From Helopsaltes ochotensis (taxonomy: Eukaryota; Chordata; Aves; Passeriformes; Locustellidae): 64,000 nucleotides of DNA. The position numbers and the translations under genes are program-made. Each line of letters begins with the position of its first letter. The stretch's first letter is position 1. Under the pieces are notes generated by a model, which was not told where the DNA came from, did no database searches, and worked only from the letters and a program-made list of their open reading frames with translations. This document shows positions 22,638 to 34,730 of this stretch, one piece after another. Where the stretch lies: contig VXBM01000274.1 in assembly GCA_013400155.1 (NCBI GenBank), positions 517,658 to 581,657 of the forward strand, in the 5' to 3' direction.

Positions 22638-24179
22638 ATGCAGCTTTTTGCTGCAATGTGGTTTGCTTTCTGCACAGAAGAAATCAATAGACAGTAAGGA
22701 AGGAGAGTGGAAAATATTTGGGTACTTTTATAGGCAAAAATTCATTCAGCTTGTTTCATCATGGCAATCTAAAGAAAGAGTGTAAATATTTCTGACTCTG
22801 TTTTTAGTGCCAGAGCTCTCTGGATAGGGGATCATAGTGCCGTTGCAAGGAGTGTAGCATTGATGTATTGCCTTCCTGTTTTCTTTCTTCCTTCTCCTCA
22901 CACCACTGTTGTAGTCCATGTGGACTGAGGAAACTCTATGCACTGATGGGGTAATGCTCTGGCACAGCAAGGACTGCTCTGATTTTTCCTCTATTACAAA
23001 GAATAATTGAGGAAAAAAATAGTTGATGCTGGAATGCATTATGTTTCTCTAGAGAAAGGTAGACCAGGATGTGGGACACAAAGCTTGGAAAACTGTGAGT
23101 GACAGGCACATTTTCTGCTTTGCAACATAGCTGTTTTGGGAGAGTGTCACAATTCTGCCAAAATCCATCCTGTCCTGACCTGGCTGTGTGAATTGAGCGA
23201 TGTGGTAAAGCTCCTCTCTCCTCTCTGACTTCAGAGAAGGTGTTAAAACTTTGCTAGCAAAGGGCAGTGCTGCCAGGTGCCCATCCATCACCTGCTGTTC
23301 CTATTCCCCAACCAGAACAAGTTTTTTCCAGATGCTGGAAGAAGTGTCAGTAATTTAAATAGGTTTTGCTGGTGAACCGTGTTCCTGTCAAAGCCTTGCT
23401 GCTCAGACTGTCTCCCTTAGCCCACAGTGTGTCCCTTGGGAAGCCTGGGGTGCACTTGGAAGTTACTGTGGTGTATCTCTCCTGACGTGGAGTGGGCAGA
23501 GGGATGTGACCCTACCCTGAGCGTGGTTTGAATTACGAGCTGGTTTCCTCCTCCGCCACTGTTTGTTTGTAAAGGGGAGATGACAATTTCTCTTTCCCCT
23601 TTCTTCTTCAAATGCTTTTGGAATTTTTGGGCATGGTTTTGAAAATCTTGATGGTGTATTTCATAAAAGTGTAACTTGTGTCTGTAGTTGCAAAGACAAT
23701 ACATTATTAAGAATAATGATTGTTTATTATTGATTATTCCATATGTCTCCAAGCTTATGTCTTCCTCTGGTTAGTTCTTGAATGCTCTAAGCTATATAAT
23801 TAATAACCCATTGTCATATATTGCAGCAACTATTTTTTTTAAGGTTATCTGAAATTTTCTCAGGGAAGCAATTCAAATAATGTTGCAAAGAAATCACCCC
23901 TCAGTCTCAAAAAATTTTAATTTTATGTTGAATTCAAAATAACCTTGGTTACGTGATTTAACCTTTCTGTGGTGGGGGGCCTGAAAAATGTTTTGGACAA
24001 AAACCTGAGTGAAGCCTGGATTACCCCAAAGTGGTGCTGTAGGTGTTCACCCTCACAATCCAAATAGTGGAGAAAAGATAAGGCCCTGGGACAATTGTTT
24101 TTATCAGTATTAAGCTTCCAAATTGTGCGAACTGGATAATAATTGGGAGCAAAGTAATTTAGTAGCAATTTCTAGGAAG
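22638..24179. other. Non-coding unique DNA
   Basis: No gene or repeat recognised. Several minus-strand frames of 74-111 codons are unremarkable. Confidence 0.5.
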
Positions 24180-24560
24180 CCAGTAGTCCCTGCCTCAATG
24201 CCCATTTAACTTAGCACACTAGGGAGCCTGAAAATATAGACAGTAAAATTCTCCTTTCATAATGGATGAATTAATTTAGCCAGCCTAGTTAATTCAAATG
24301 CAAATTATGTGTTGAAAGTGTCCATTATTTATTGCTTCATCTAAGACCGTTTCTCTGTTTCTCTCTTTAATTTCTGAAGTGCAGCGGAGAAGTGCTGAGC
24401 CACTAAATGCTCTCTCAGACACCAGCGAATTTTAGTACGCTTTCAGATGACGTTTGATTTTCATTCTCTGGTTTAAACCTAATTTTGGGATTGTTTATTT
24501 GCTTTGACTCGTTCATGTTTTCCAGCTGTGGTGCATTTCTACTGCCAACCGTTTCATTTT
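24180..24560. promoter_or_regulatory. Candidate enhancer block with octamer motif
   Basis: Contains a perfect octamer ATGCAAAT at 24298-24305 next to homeodomain cores (GAATTAATTTAG, TAGTTAATTC, ATGCAAATTATG), followed by CpG-retaining sequence (AGACCGTTTC, GCAGCGGAG, CCAGCGAATTT, TACGCTTTC, GACGTTTG). POU proteins bind ATGCAAAT. No repeats and no coding signature. Conservation untested. Confidence 0.33.
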
Positions 24561-24687
24561 CAAGCAAGCGGTTGGATATCAGCAGGGGAAATGCCTCATC
24601 CCAGCTGGAGAGCCACTGCCAATTGCATCCTCTATTATCCTTCAGGTTCTGTTGCAAACCAATGCACGGTCCTGTTCTGGGTATCCC

Positions 24688-24719
24688 CACGTGTATCCAC
24701 GTACGTGTGTCCACACGTG
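24688..24719. promoter_or_regulatory. Cluster of CACGTG E-boxes around a CACGTACGTG palindrome
   Basis: CACGTG occurs at 24688-24693 and 24714-24719, flanking a 10-bp palindrome CACGTACGTG at 24698-24707. The 32-bp stretch keeps four CpGs in CpG-poor surroundings. CACGTG is the canonical site of bHLH-zip factors (MYC/MAX, USF) and BHLHE proteins. The arrangement also looks like an imperfect tandem of a CCACGTGTAT-type unit, so it may have arisen as a short repeat. Confidence 0.5.
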
Positions 24720-25119
24720 TACTGGTGAATGCAGGAGTCCTCCTGAATATTTTCCTCTGGAGACCAGTATTTGGTGTTCCTCCCCCCAGTTCATTTCACA
24801 ACACGGGAAACTGTTGTGGCCGTGCTTTGAGGAAGGACCACCATCACTTGAGATTTCTTAGCTTCATAGAAGGATGATATCCTTTCCTGGGGGTCCAGAA
24901 ACTCAGGGGCCCAGCAGTCCTGCAGTCCAGTGCTACAGTGACCTCAGGCACTGTCTATCCCAGACCATCCATAGTAATAAGCATCTCGTATGAGAAAAAC
25001 ATAAGAAAATGAAGGGAGGGACAGAGCAAAAGAAAATAATGGGATGTTGTCTTATTGTGGTATTTCTAGGACTTTGTTTATTAGCATTCAGTATCCGGCT
25101 TCAAGAATATTACATCTTA

Positions 25120-25380
25120 ATTACAGAACCATTTAGACTGGAAAATACCTCCAAATTCATTATGTCCAACCATAAACCCAGCACTAACCAAACTTACCAC
25201 AAAACCAACTGTCAGCACCACATTTACATGTCTTTTAAAAAAATCCAAGATGATGACAGCCTCTTCCCTGGGCAGCCTGTTCCAGTACTTGACAATCCTT
25301 TCAATAAGGAAATTCTTCCTAAAAGCCAATCTAAACATCTTTTGGAACAATCTGAGGCCATTTCTTATTATTTGGGAGAA
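25120..25380 (-). mobile_element. CR1 fragment, minus strand, about 260 bp
   Basis: On the + strand the order is ACAGAACCATTTAGACTGG, TATGTCCAACCATAAACCC, ACATTTACATGTCTTTTAAA, TCTTCCCTGGGCAGCCTGT, TCCAGTACTTGACAATCC, AATCTAAACATC, TGAGGCCATTTCTTATT, TTGGGAGAA. These landmarks follow the reverse complement of the CR1 3' region. Divergence is clearly higher than in the CR1 at 45.2 kb, so this is an older insertion. The minus-strand open frame at 25117-25350 is just this repeat read through and is not a gene. Confidence 0.85.
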
Positions 25381-27815
25381 AATAATAATTGAGTGGAGGG
25401 CAGCTCTTGTTTTGCCAATGTCCTGTCAGAGCAAAGGCTCCCATTTTTCTTGTAGGAAGGTGACATTGTTGGAACCATCAGTCAGTTGCTCAGGGGGAAT
25501 CCATTGCAGACATCCAGCAAAAAATACTGGAGGACTCCCACCAAATATAGATGGCACCAAGTTGATAATTGGCTAAAATCTTGTAGAGAATAGAGGTTGA
25601 TTAAAGAGTTTTGTACTTAACAGCAAGGAAAGTCCCTTTCCTTTCCCTTCCATATAGGAGAGGGAAAATTATGTTATTTTCACCTGGTCAGATGGGTGAA
25701 GGTGAAGGGTCAGACACCCTTGCAAGGACTACCCAATTGTTTCTTTTCATATGACAAACACATTTTGCGAGACATGGCTCTCCATCTACCATTTTCCTTC
25801 AACATTCTCCAAAATCTCTGCTTAAAGTGGATGAGGGAAGCACCATGATCATTTCCCTCACAAGGGTGATGAATGAGTCTTTCATTTAAGATCCTGAATA
25901 ACACTCTCAATTTGACTTGTTTTCCTGTCAGGATTTGCCAGATGCCTAAAGACCAACCTGGAGCTACGTTATGCTCTGTGAGATCTGGAAAAGAGCACCT
26001 AAAACAGCATTTATTTTCCCCCACATATGTTTCTCTGAGCGGTGACAGCCTTTCCTTTCAAACAGCATCTTTCTACCCTCTGTGCATCATCCAGATTAGA
26101 TGACAAGGGTTAAGATGTGGGTGCTGTGTTGCTCCATGTCCTCTCTAGTCCTTGTCTTGGGTCTATTCCACTAGCAAGCATTCAGTCTTGAACATGCATC
26201 TGAGAGAGCAGGATTTGAATGGAAGGAGGACTAAGAACTTTGCTTTGTGCTTCTCAGGTATTCTGAAATTTCCAAATGACTTGGATGTGGTAAGCTCTTG
26301 GAATTTAATTGGAAAAACACCCTTGATGGTAACAGAATCCTTTTTATATTACCTAGTGTTCATTTTCTATTAATTTCTTAAATTGGTTGATGATTGTATT
26401 CATACAGTGCGCATAAAGAAAAGTGATCTCAAATGTTCATAGTATTTTTAATTTATTCCAAATTTTCTTGTTTATAAGAATACTAAGAAGATATTTTTGG
26501 TTTTTTAGAAAGGTTTTAGTCCAGGTTTAACTTCTCTTATTTAGACTTTGTGCTCTAATAGTAGCCTTGCATAAGCACTACAGGTCCATACAAATTTGGT
26601 AATTATATCAATTTAGCACATTATTTGCAGCTGTGCATCTGTTGCTTGCAGCCTTACTTCAGCTGATGGGGCACAAGGCAAGAAGCAGCATTCAGAAAGG
26701 AAAGTGCTGTGAATCAACTATCCTAAGTCTTGTCTGTGCATGGGGATACTTAGCAAGAGGTATCCCTGAATCTTCCCTTATGCACAGATCGCTTGGTTCA
26801 GGATAAGGCAAAGAAGCAAATGCTCAGTTTCAATTTGAGCTAAGTTCAGAGGAACCCTACCTACAAAATAGATATCCTAATTTAGGTAATACAGAAAATT
26901 AAATGTATACACTACCTCAAACTGAATTAATTTTCAAGTGTAGACAAGCTTTAAGCACTTGGAGGCTGACTTTTAATTAGTGAAGCTCTGACAGCACCAC
27001 CACAGAGCTGGTTTATCTTAATGACAGAAGATAAACTTCATTAAGTTTTCCAAGCAACATAAGAAAATGCAAATAAGGCAGAACCCCTTAAAGGGCTTGT
27101 GACTCCTTCTGTCGATTTTATTACTGTTGTGATTTTCAGTCATAATCCCATCAGTTTCCTCTCGTTATTGTCTGTGTCAGCTGTGTTCCCAGCTTGGCAC
27201 TGTACCCAGATATTTGGTATGGCAGTGCCTCTCTGAGAATGGCTGCTCTGGGGAATGATGTACAGCCACAGCCCCGAGCAGTCGTGTATGGCTTTGCTCC
27301 ATGTCCATGTGGGATGGCACAGGCAGAGTCTGGATTTTCTGCTTTCTGAGATACAGACCCCACTGTGCAACTGTACCCCAAGAAGCAGAGTAGCTGCAGC
27401 TGGCGTGGCCCCATCCTTCAGAAAACATGTATTTCCCAAAGATATGTGTCACCTTGGAGGATTTGTGTTACGTTAACATATAGCTCTGCCTCTTGTGGGA
27501 ACACGAGCAAAATTAAGGTTTTTTCTTGCAAACGGCAACGCACTCTCAGAGACCTCTGCTTTTTGTGTTTATCAGCAACCAGGAGCTGGTTTATTCCACA
27601 GCCCAAAAACTGGAGTGGCTGCAGTGACCTAGTGTAAAGGATGAGGTTGCAAAGCACTCACAGCTGCAGCAAAAACAGGGCATCACCCCAGCCTGGAGAT
27701 TAAATGCTGCAGGCAACTTTCTGCAGCTCAGAGACAGCTTTTCTTTTCAATTCCGTATCTGGATCTGGATGGTGACTTAATTCTCTTCTGCTCACAGAAA
27801 GCAGGGTTTGGGATT

Positions 27816-27829
27816 AAAAAAAAAAAAAA
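27816..27829. repeat. Poly(A) tract, 14 nt
   Basis: Run of 14 A bracketed by GGGATT and TCCC, so the ends are weakly complementary. Mononucleotide repeat with no other feature. Confidence 0.9.
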
Positions 27830-28757
27830 ATCCCATCAAGAAATACAGTGACAAATATGTTTTGATTTAGTGGGAAGCAGCAGATTTTTACTGATATTTC
27901 CCCACCTTCCCTGTACTCTCAGGACTGCTGTAAAAGCTTCAAATCAAACTTCTGGAGTTGGCCCAGGTCCAAGTAAAACTGGAGCTGAAAGAAAAATCTA
28001 TTTTGGGGAGTGAGAAGGAAGGAGATGGAGAGAAAATAAAGTCAGTTTGTTATTAGAAAAAGAAAAAGGGGAGGAGAGTAGAAGGGGGTAATGTGTTTGT
28101 TTAACAATGATTTTATTACAAATGTGATGTACAGCGACAGTATGTTAAATTTCCTAGTCAACAGGGATCTATACAAAACAATTTGTGGCAAAAGGAAACA
28201 GATGCAGTTCTGTCTGCAGCTTCACACATCTGCTCTGCAAGCCCCTGCTCTGCCTATAATTCTCTAGGAGGGATGCAATAAAAATGATATAAAATTTTAT
28301 TGTGTTAGTGGCAGTAGTTATTACAGTGAGGAGCCAGAAAACTTACCCGGGGCTGAGCTTTTCCTATCTTTCAGTGCAGGGTAAATGGTGAGGCTGTTGC
28401 TGGTACCAGCAATATTAGTGTGAGACAGGTAAAAATCCTTCTGGAGCATTGGTCACGCTGGGTGGATGTGGGGACAAAACCAGAGTGGCAAAGCTTATTA
28501 GTAGAATAATAGGGAAAGAAGCATTGGGAAGATGGAATGTTGATCTGGTGTTTAAAATGAAATGTTACAAGAAAAAAAAAAAGGGAAACCCCAAAATTTA
28601 TAGAAGAAATCTGTGGAATGTATCTGCCCCTGCTCTGTTGTTTGATGCAATCAATTATAATTTGTCATATTTTTATTCTGCATTTCAATGGCTGTAGCTT
28701 GGGAAATGAATCAGAGTGGAATGACGTAAAATAATGGCAGCTTTTGTTCTGGATCAG

Positions 28758-28803
28758 AACGAAAGAATTAGGAAAGAATTGAATATAGGAAAGAATTGAA
28801 ATG
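28758..28803. repeat. Three-copy GGAAAGAATTGAA tandem repeat
   Basis: Units GAACGAAAGAATT, AGGAAAGAATTGAATAT and AGGAAAGAATTGAAATG follow one another. The last two are nearly identical 17-mers, indicating a recent local duplication. Confidence 0.8.
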
Positions 28804-29963
28804 ACACCCAGCTGACCTCTCTTAAAATGAAAACTGTTTCTTTTGGATTAAATCTCAGAGATTTCCCTTTGTGGGCAGGCCTGGCTCTGTGTTCTGTGGT
28901 ACTCTTGGACTGGATAAGACATCCATGGAGAGACATGGTTCCTGGGATGCTGGGCCTCAGCAGCTGTTTCTGTTCCAATTTTTCCTTGGGATTGCCTAAA
29001 TTTCAAAGGCCCTGATATGAGAGGGTGTTTATAAAGCCATTTCTTCAGGGCATGGCTGCACTGCACTTTCAGGGTGCCCCAGGACAGACAACTAAATCTC
29101 CTCACCCTCTTTTGCAGCCCTGGCATTCCCAGCTCAGCCTGAGGTGACGGCAGCCAGCCCCCATGGCTACATCTCCTCAGCATGGCTGTCCTGGTCCCAG
29201 CCTGGGAGGAGGGTTTTGCCAGTTGTCTGAGGTATTTTTCCTCCTGACGTTGCCTCTGGGCTATGGGAGCTGGCAGTGGGAATGAAGCAGGAACAGCAGA
29301 GGGAAGGAGGGGGGAGCCACCATGACCTGCAAGGCCTCCAGAAAATGGCCGGCCCTCCCCTCATGGCGCCTTATGGTTCCTTGCCCTCTCCAGAGCCTTC
29401 ACCACCCCTTTGGGTCGTGTCATCACCTGCTAAAGCATCAGGTTTTTCGATTTTTGTGTGCTGTGGCTTTTTCTAGAGTTCAATAACTAAGAATCTCAGG
29501 TGATGGCACCAGCCTTGCTGAGATGTTTGGCGTGGCAGTTTGGAGTGCCTGGTTATTCCCTCTCCCTGCATTCCCTGGGTGTTCATAGCGCTGAGGTGCT
29601 CAATAAAAACTTCTCACACAGCCTAAGCACAGGCCTTAACCGTGTCTTTGAACATGTTATTTTTATTAGCAGGGTCTGTTATCTGCCAAAAAGGAAGTTC
29701 AAAGTGCTGACGGAACAGTTCCTCTCACCTCAGTGAGGGGGAGCACAGCAGGGAGAGCAACACGTTCACCTTTCTGGTCACGTATCTTTCGAGAAATGGA
29801 GATAAATACAAGGCTATGAAGCTTTTGCAGAATACAATGTTATTTGTATATTTGTATTTCCAAACTGGAAGACCCTTGCCAGGTAAAACAATAGGCAGAC
29901 TTTTTTTTTTCCTCCTCTAAAAAGAAAACATTACCCTTCATCCCTTAAGTCTTGTTAAAGCCC

Positions 29964-29992
29964 TGTCTGTCCCAAAGTATTTGGGACAGACA
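29964..29992. repeat. Perfect 13-bp palindrome with 3-nt loop
   Basis: TGTCTGTCCCAAA at 29964-29976 is followed, after GTA, by its exact complement TTTGGGACAGACA at 29980-29992. A perfect 13-bp stem with a 3-nt loop is rare by chance in 64 kb. No flanking T run marks it as a terminator and no transposon is recognised. Confidence 0.9.
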
Positions 29993-31859
29993 AATTAGCT
30001 TACTCTATGTTTAGAGTAGTTTAATTTATATTATGACAAACATATTCAGATACTAGAAATCCTAAAAATTTAGAATTTATTTTACTCTGGAAGATTATAA
30101 AATAAATAATAATATTGGCAATAAATTCACATGAAACAGAACAAAAATTAAATCCGGAACCAAAGTTCAAAGAAACTCTTCAAATTGAAGTGTCCAGATA
30201 CAACCTTTCAAGACTTTAAGCTGAAGTGATTTAAACTTTTTCACAAGAAAATTAATTTCTGTTTGCAGAGCCACACTGAAACACTTTATCCTGGCTTGTG
30301 TTACTGAATACTTGCAGTGACCTGTGGGAAATTCCTCTACAGGCTGAGGGGTTTTGTCAGAGATTTGCATGTTATCACTGTAACGATGCTAATATTTTGA
30401 CTCTGTCTCACAAACCAAATATTGCAATTCCAGTTTACTTATCCTGAGGCAAAATATTTTGATCTCACGTCCTAAATCAAATCCAAACATTTTTGAAAAA
30501 GCAGAGCTTTTCATTCCAAAAATTTCTTTTCCAGCATAAGTGTATTTCAGTGAAACAATCCTGAGCCATTACAGCTACAATTTCAAAAAGCGCAATCTCT
30601 TAGAATCTCTCTTGCTAGATATGAGCATACTTTTCTGTGTGTTTTTTCTAAATAAAAAAACCATAATTTAAAGCTGTAATGACGAAAACGAATTTTTCAA
30701 CATTGGTCTTACACTGGCTGGTTAGAAAATGCTTGAGGAAATGTTTTGCCAGGTAAATACATTATTGATTATTTTAGAGTAAAATGAACCAAGCCTATAA
30801 CTAGGCAAATAAATTGGGTCAATATTTAAGAACAATTTTATGACTGTTCTACACTACTGCATAGGAAAAGCCAATGGCAATGAGATTGTGGTGACAAATA
30901 TGCTTGAACAGATGTGGTGTCTCTGATGATGTTGGTGACCTCATTCCCTTATCTCCTTGGCATACTGAACAATAAAAATAACACAAACTGCTGGCATGGC
31001 CCCTGGAAAGCAGCTGTCTTGACCTGAAGAAACTCAGAACTTACCTGAGGATGACAGAGTAAGGGGCCAAGTTCCTTACTGCTTAAGGTTTTGAGGCATA
31101 AATAAACAGAAAAGAGCCATTGGAATCTTAAATTTGTAAATTTTGTGCTTCAGTTCAATATTTCAGATGTCTTGTGTGTCAGGAACATGGTGACCTGAAA
31201 CTGGGACTTGGCCTATTCCAATAAAGGATTTATTTTGCTAATTGCTGAGCATGATCCAACTGGAGCATTTGGATGCCCTCAGCACACCAGGGTGCATAGT
31301 CTATTCAGAAATCTGGGAGAGAATTCTGCAAGGCTACAGATTCAGAGAAATGCAACAGGCATAAATTCCTGGGAGCATAAACTTCTGCAACCCTACCTAA
31401 GTGAGAATAACTGAGTTCACAGATTATTATGATGATCGTATGCTTTTACTTTGTGTGAAAAATTAGGCTGGAAAATCGGATTAATAAGTATGAATGGGAT
31501 TTTTTTTCCCCTTCAGCTTCCTTTCATTCATTCCTGGCTGTGCAAATGTTTTCCTTGATTAAAGGACTGCAGACAGCATCAGAACAAAATGCACTTTTTG
31601 CATATTTGCTTTATCTATGATGTTTAAATTACTCTTGTGTCAGTTTTCTGGTATTTTTCATGGTTCAAAGACCTCCCCAGAAATACTAGAAAGGAGCACC
31701 TTGCCGAAATACAGTTAGCAGAAAGCAATGTAATGAACAAGCTTGTTTTGGAAACCGTGAAGTGCATCATCCGTAAGAATAATCCTGAATAAACTGTCTG
31801 ATAGCCTCAAGCCCAGCCTGTTCTTTGTGGACTTGTGGGTAATTGCCACGGTGAAGAAC

Positions 31860-32110
31860 ATGCATATATTAAATTACAGGTATGATTTTAATTTTTTTTT
31901 TTACTTAGCTAAATGCATTAAATGCCACGCTTGTATCACTTAATGTCAGCATAAGGCTCCAGGCATCCTTGTAATGTAATAACCAATGGAGTCATACGCC
32001 CAACCACTGTTCTGTGGCAGGTGACAGCACAGCTTTGCATTAATGTGAGGCTATTATTAATAACACTAATATATTCACTTGTAGAGATAATGTATATTGC
32101 AAAAAGGTTG
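31860..32110. promoter_or_regulatory. Candidate conserved non-coding element
   Basis: Repeat-free AT-rich block with many spaced TAAT/ATTA cores (TATTAAATTACAGG, ATGCATTAAATGCC, GCATTAATGTGAGG, ATTATTAATAACACTAAT) plus a CpG-bearing centre (CATACGCCCAACC). The pattern resembles vertebrate forebrain or limb enhancer cores in general. No specific gene link can be made. Confidence 0.3.
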
Positions 32111-34479
32111 TTATTTTTGAATCGTTTATTCTGGCTGTTTTCTTCACTTCATTGAATAATGCCACGTTTGAGAACAGCCAGCCATGGGCGTGTCACCTGT
32201 AAAAACAAAAACCTTGTAAGACTGTGTTAAGTTCAAACCTTGTTTTTCTCTGCTTGTGTTCTGAGCCATGGCTGCTACCACAAGACAGATTAATAACCAT
32301 AGGATTAGCAGAAAATACATCATGTGTGTGTGCTTCAGAGGACATGGCTGATGTTTAGGAAATGACAAACTCATTTATGCTGCAAGAGAAGCAGAACAGC
32401 CTCACAGACCACTAAAAGTTTCCATCCTATTTCACAGAACCATTCTGTAATCAGTGTCTTAAATTGTATTATCTATAACATAAGGTCATAATGCAGGAGC
32501 CTGGTGGCTTATGTGAACTGCAAATCACTGCCCTGGTAAAAAAGCTTTGCAAAGAGACACCATAAAAGTCACCCTAACTGAGACGAGCAAGGGAGAAAGC
32601 TATGCTTTTAAATACAGAGCAGCTCATATCACCAGCCAGCTGGCTGAGAATAAATAGTTTACAATTGTAAATCAGTGGTAGTTTCTAGGTGTTATTTCTC
32701 TTTGTATTATGCAGTCACTAAGTCAGAAAAAGCATTAATTCTCAGAATATTTATACATTAATATTTTACACAAAATACACTACAGATAAGAAGAGTTTCC
32801 AAAAGCAGCAGACTGACCTAAGCTACCTCCCAATCACAAGCCCCTTAAGGAGCTTTTGAAAACCTCAGCCAAAGGGTTTGGTTTTGTTTTGCTCCAAGTG
32901 CAGGCAGGAGCAGGGTCCTGCTGGGGTGTGCAGAAGGTGGAAAAGTTATTGGAGTGAATCTCAGAGGTGGCCACGGTGGCTGCCTGGTTTTGGAAACAAG
33001 GTGTCCTGCCCTGCCAAGGGCTGCAGTTTCTGGTCGCCTCCTGTGACCTGGAGGCAGCCCCAGGCCTTCCCTCCCTGTGGCCGATCCATCTGTCTCTGGA
33101 ATTGGTTCCCAGTCAGTACAGTCCCACACCTCTGTGGTTATCAGCGTCCACCAGGACGGGCATGTCGGAAAACAGAGAGCCTGGGGGGCATTTTGCGTAG
33201 CACACTGGAGAAGGAGACACAAGTAGCTGGTGCTTCTGGGGGCGTAGGGTTTGGAGACAGGACATGTGGTTCCTCCAAACGATTTGCCCAATATTTCTTA
33301 TAAATCCACTTTCTAAAATAGTAAGATCTACCAAAGTTCCCTGGGATTTATTACAGCCTACTAAGCATAACAAATGGTTGTATTAGCATGGGGTGATCAA
33401 TAGATTTTTCTTGAAGTCGTAGATAAAAATGAACAGCAGAGGAAAGAAAACCCTTCAGATTAACACTGTGGGAGTTCCTGTATTAATTGGCACATAATCA
33501 GGTACAGCTGCTAATAATCAGGCAGCTCTTAAAACTGACACACTACTGCCAATGCAGCCTGAAGAGCTAGGGAATACATAAATATTCCCTGAAATTCAGG
33601 TTGCTGGATGAAAGTCCTGTTTTCTTCTAAGCTTACAGATTGCTGGTCCTGGGCTCTGCTTACATCAAGATGAGACACTGTGGGATTCCCTCATGTCATA
33701 AACCATCTCTTCCCCTACTTGCAGGTCACTGAAAAGTACCAAAATATACTCTTTTTCTCCTGCATCCTGTATCTTGATAACACCAGTCTTCGGAGCACTC
33801 AGTTTTCTTGATGAGACATTCTGCAGATTTCTTTGTGGGATCTTCTTTTACTTTTCTATTGTTGTCCTCTGAAGAAATGACGCACCTCAGCTGGCCAGAG
33901 CTACCCCAGGGTCACACAACAGCAGGCAAGTTCAAACAAGAATGTAAACTCAAGAAACCAAATTGATTGCGTACCAACAAAAGATTGAGCTGTTGATCAC
34001 AACCTTGGAAGCACTTTGAGGCGCAGCAAAATATCCCCAAACATTTAGGAAACCTACAGTGACTCTAACAACAACCTCTTGTTCTAGCTGTCACTTAGGG
34101 TTTTTCCTCTCAACTATCAGAGTCAAGGGGCCAATTCAGCCACATTCCCCCTCCATGGGGCTGGATTTCTGAGTAGGTTGTCATCCTGGTGTTTCCATTA
34201 TCTTTAACACACCAGGGCTTTCTTGTTGCTATTGAATGCAAACAAAGCTTGAAGGATCTCTGTTTCTTTGCTCACTTAGGGTCTCCTGCTCCCCTGCAGC
34301 CTTGGTGTGGGTGTTGCACGTTCACAGAAGTTAATGGGATGTCTTTAACATGGAGCATGACAGCTCTGCTTTGTGAAGAAGGTTGCTGAAGGGCTGAGCT
34401 TTTCCTGTGCTCTTTAGAAGGTAAGCTGAACTGCATTTAGAAGCCCTTATGTGATGTTTTATTCATCCCATGAGTCTAC
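32111..34479. other. Non-coding unique DNA
   Basis: No gene recognised. It includes the GC-rich patch at 32875-33275. A small block at 33480-33560 carries TATTAATTGGCAC, ATAATCAGGTACAGC and a near-duplicate CTAATAATCAGGCAGC, which may be paired homeobox sites. Confidence 0.5.
32875..33275. other. GC-rich patch inside AT-rich DNA
   Basis: About 400 bp of raised GC, with overlapping open frames on both strands (148 codons minus, 141 codons plus) because stops are rare. The frames show no family resemblance. CpGs are present but not dense enough for a CpG island. It may be a degraded unknown repeat. Confidence 0.35.
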
Positions 34480-34730
34480 TTGCACAACGTTTATGTCCTT
34501 TGGCTTCATGACACTTTTACAGCGACCACGCAAGTGACCGTGTTGCTACACGTCAGTCATTTCAGGGTTTATTCTGCCAAACAGAGATATCCCAAGGTTT
34601 GTATTACATTGCTTTAAGAATGGCTTTTGGGACACATGAAACACCTTTTCTTGCAATCAGTCACAGCTGTGACAGCTTTCATGTGTGCCTTTACAAAGCT
34701 AATCAGCAGCTGCATTTGTTTCTTCTCTCC
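34480..34730. promoter_or_regulatory. Candidate conserved non-coding element
   Basis: Contains CpG-retaining sequence (CAACGTTTATG, CAGCGACCACGC, GTGACCGTGTTG, CTACACGTCAGTC) followed by AT-rich cores and an inverted pair, CACAGCTGTG at about 34664-34673, which is a perfect 10-bp palindrome with a CAGCTG E-box at its centre. Repeat-free. Conservation untested. Confidence 0.27.

Larger units (their letters stand above)
25381..31859. other. Non-coding, largely AT-rich unique DNA
   Basis: About 6.5 kb with no recognised gene or interspersed repeat. Around 29.0-29.5 kb there is a GC-richer patch, while 29.8-31.2 kb is very AT-rich. Short simple repeats and one perfect hairpin are listed separately. 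Donor-like strings near 28345 and 31046 (minus strand) have no convincing exon partner. Confidence 0.5.

Noticed and set aside
25117..25350. 77-codon minus-strand frame
   Set aside because: Lies wholly within the CR1 3' untranslated region, so it is repeat sequence and not a gene.
32845..33303. Overlapping 148-codon (minus) and 141-codon (plus) frames
   Set aside because: Both come from stop-poor GC-rich DNA; neither shows a motif.
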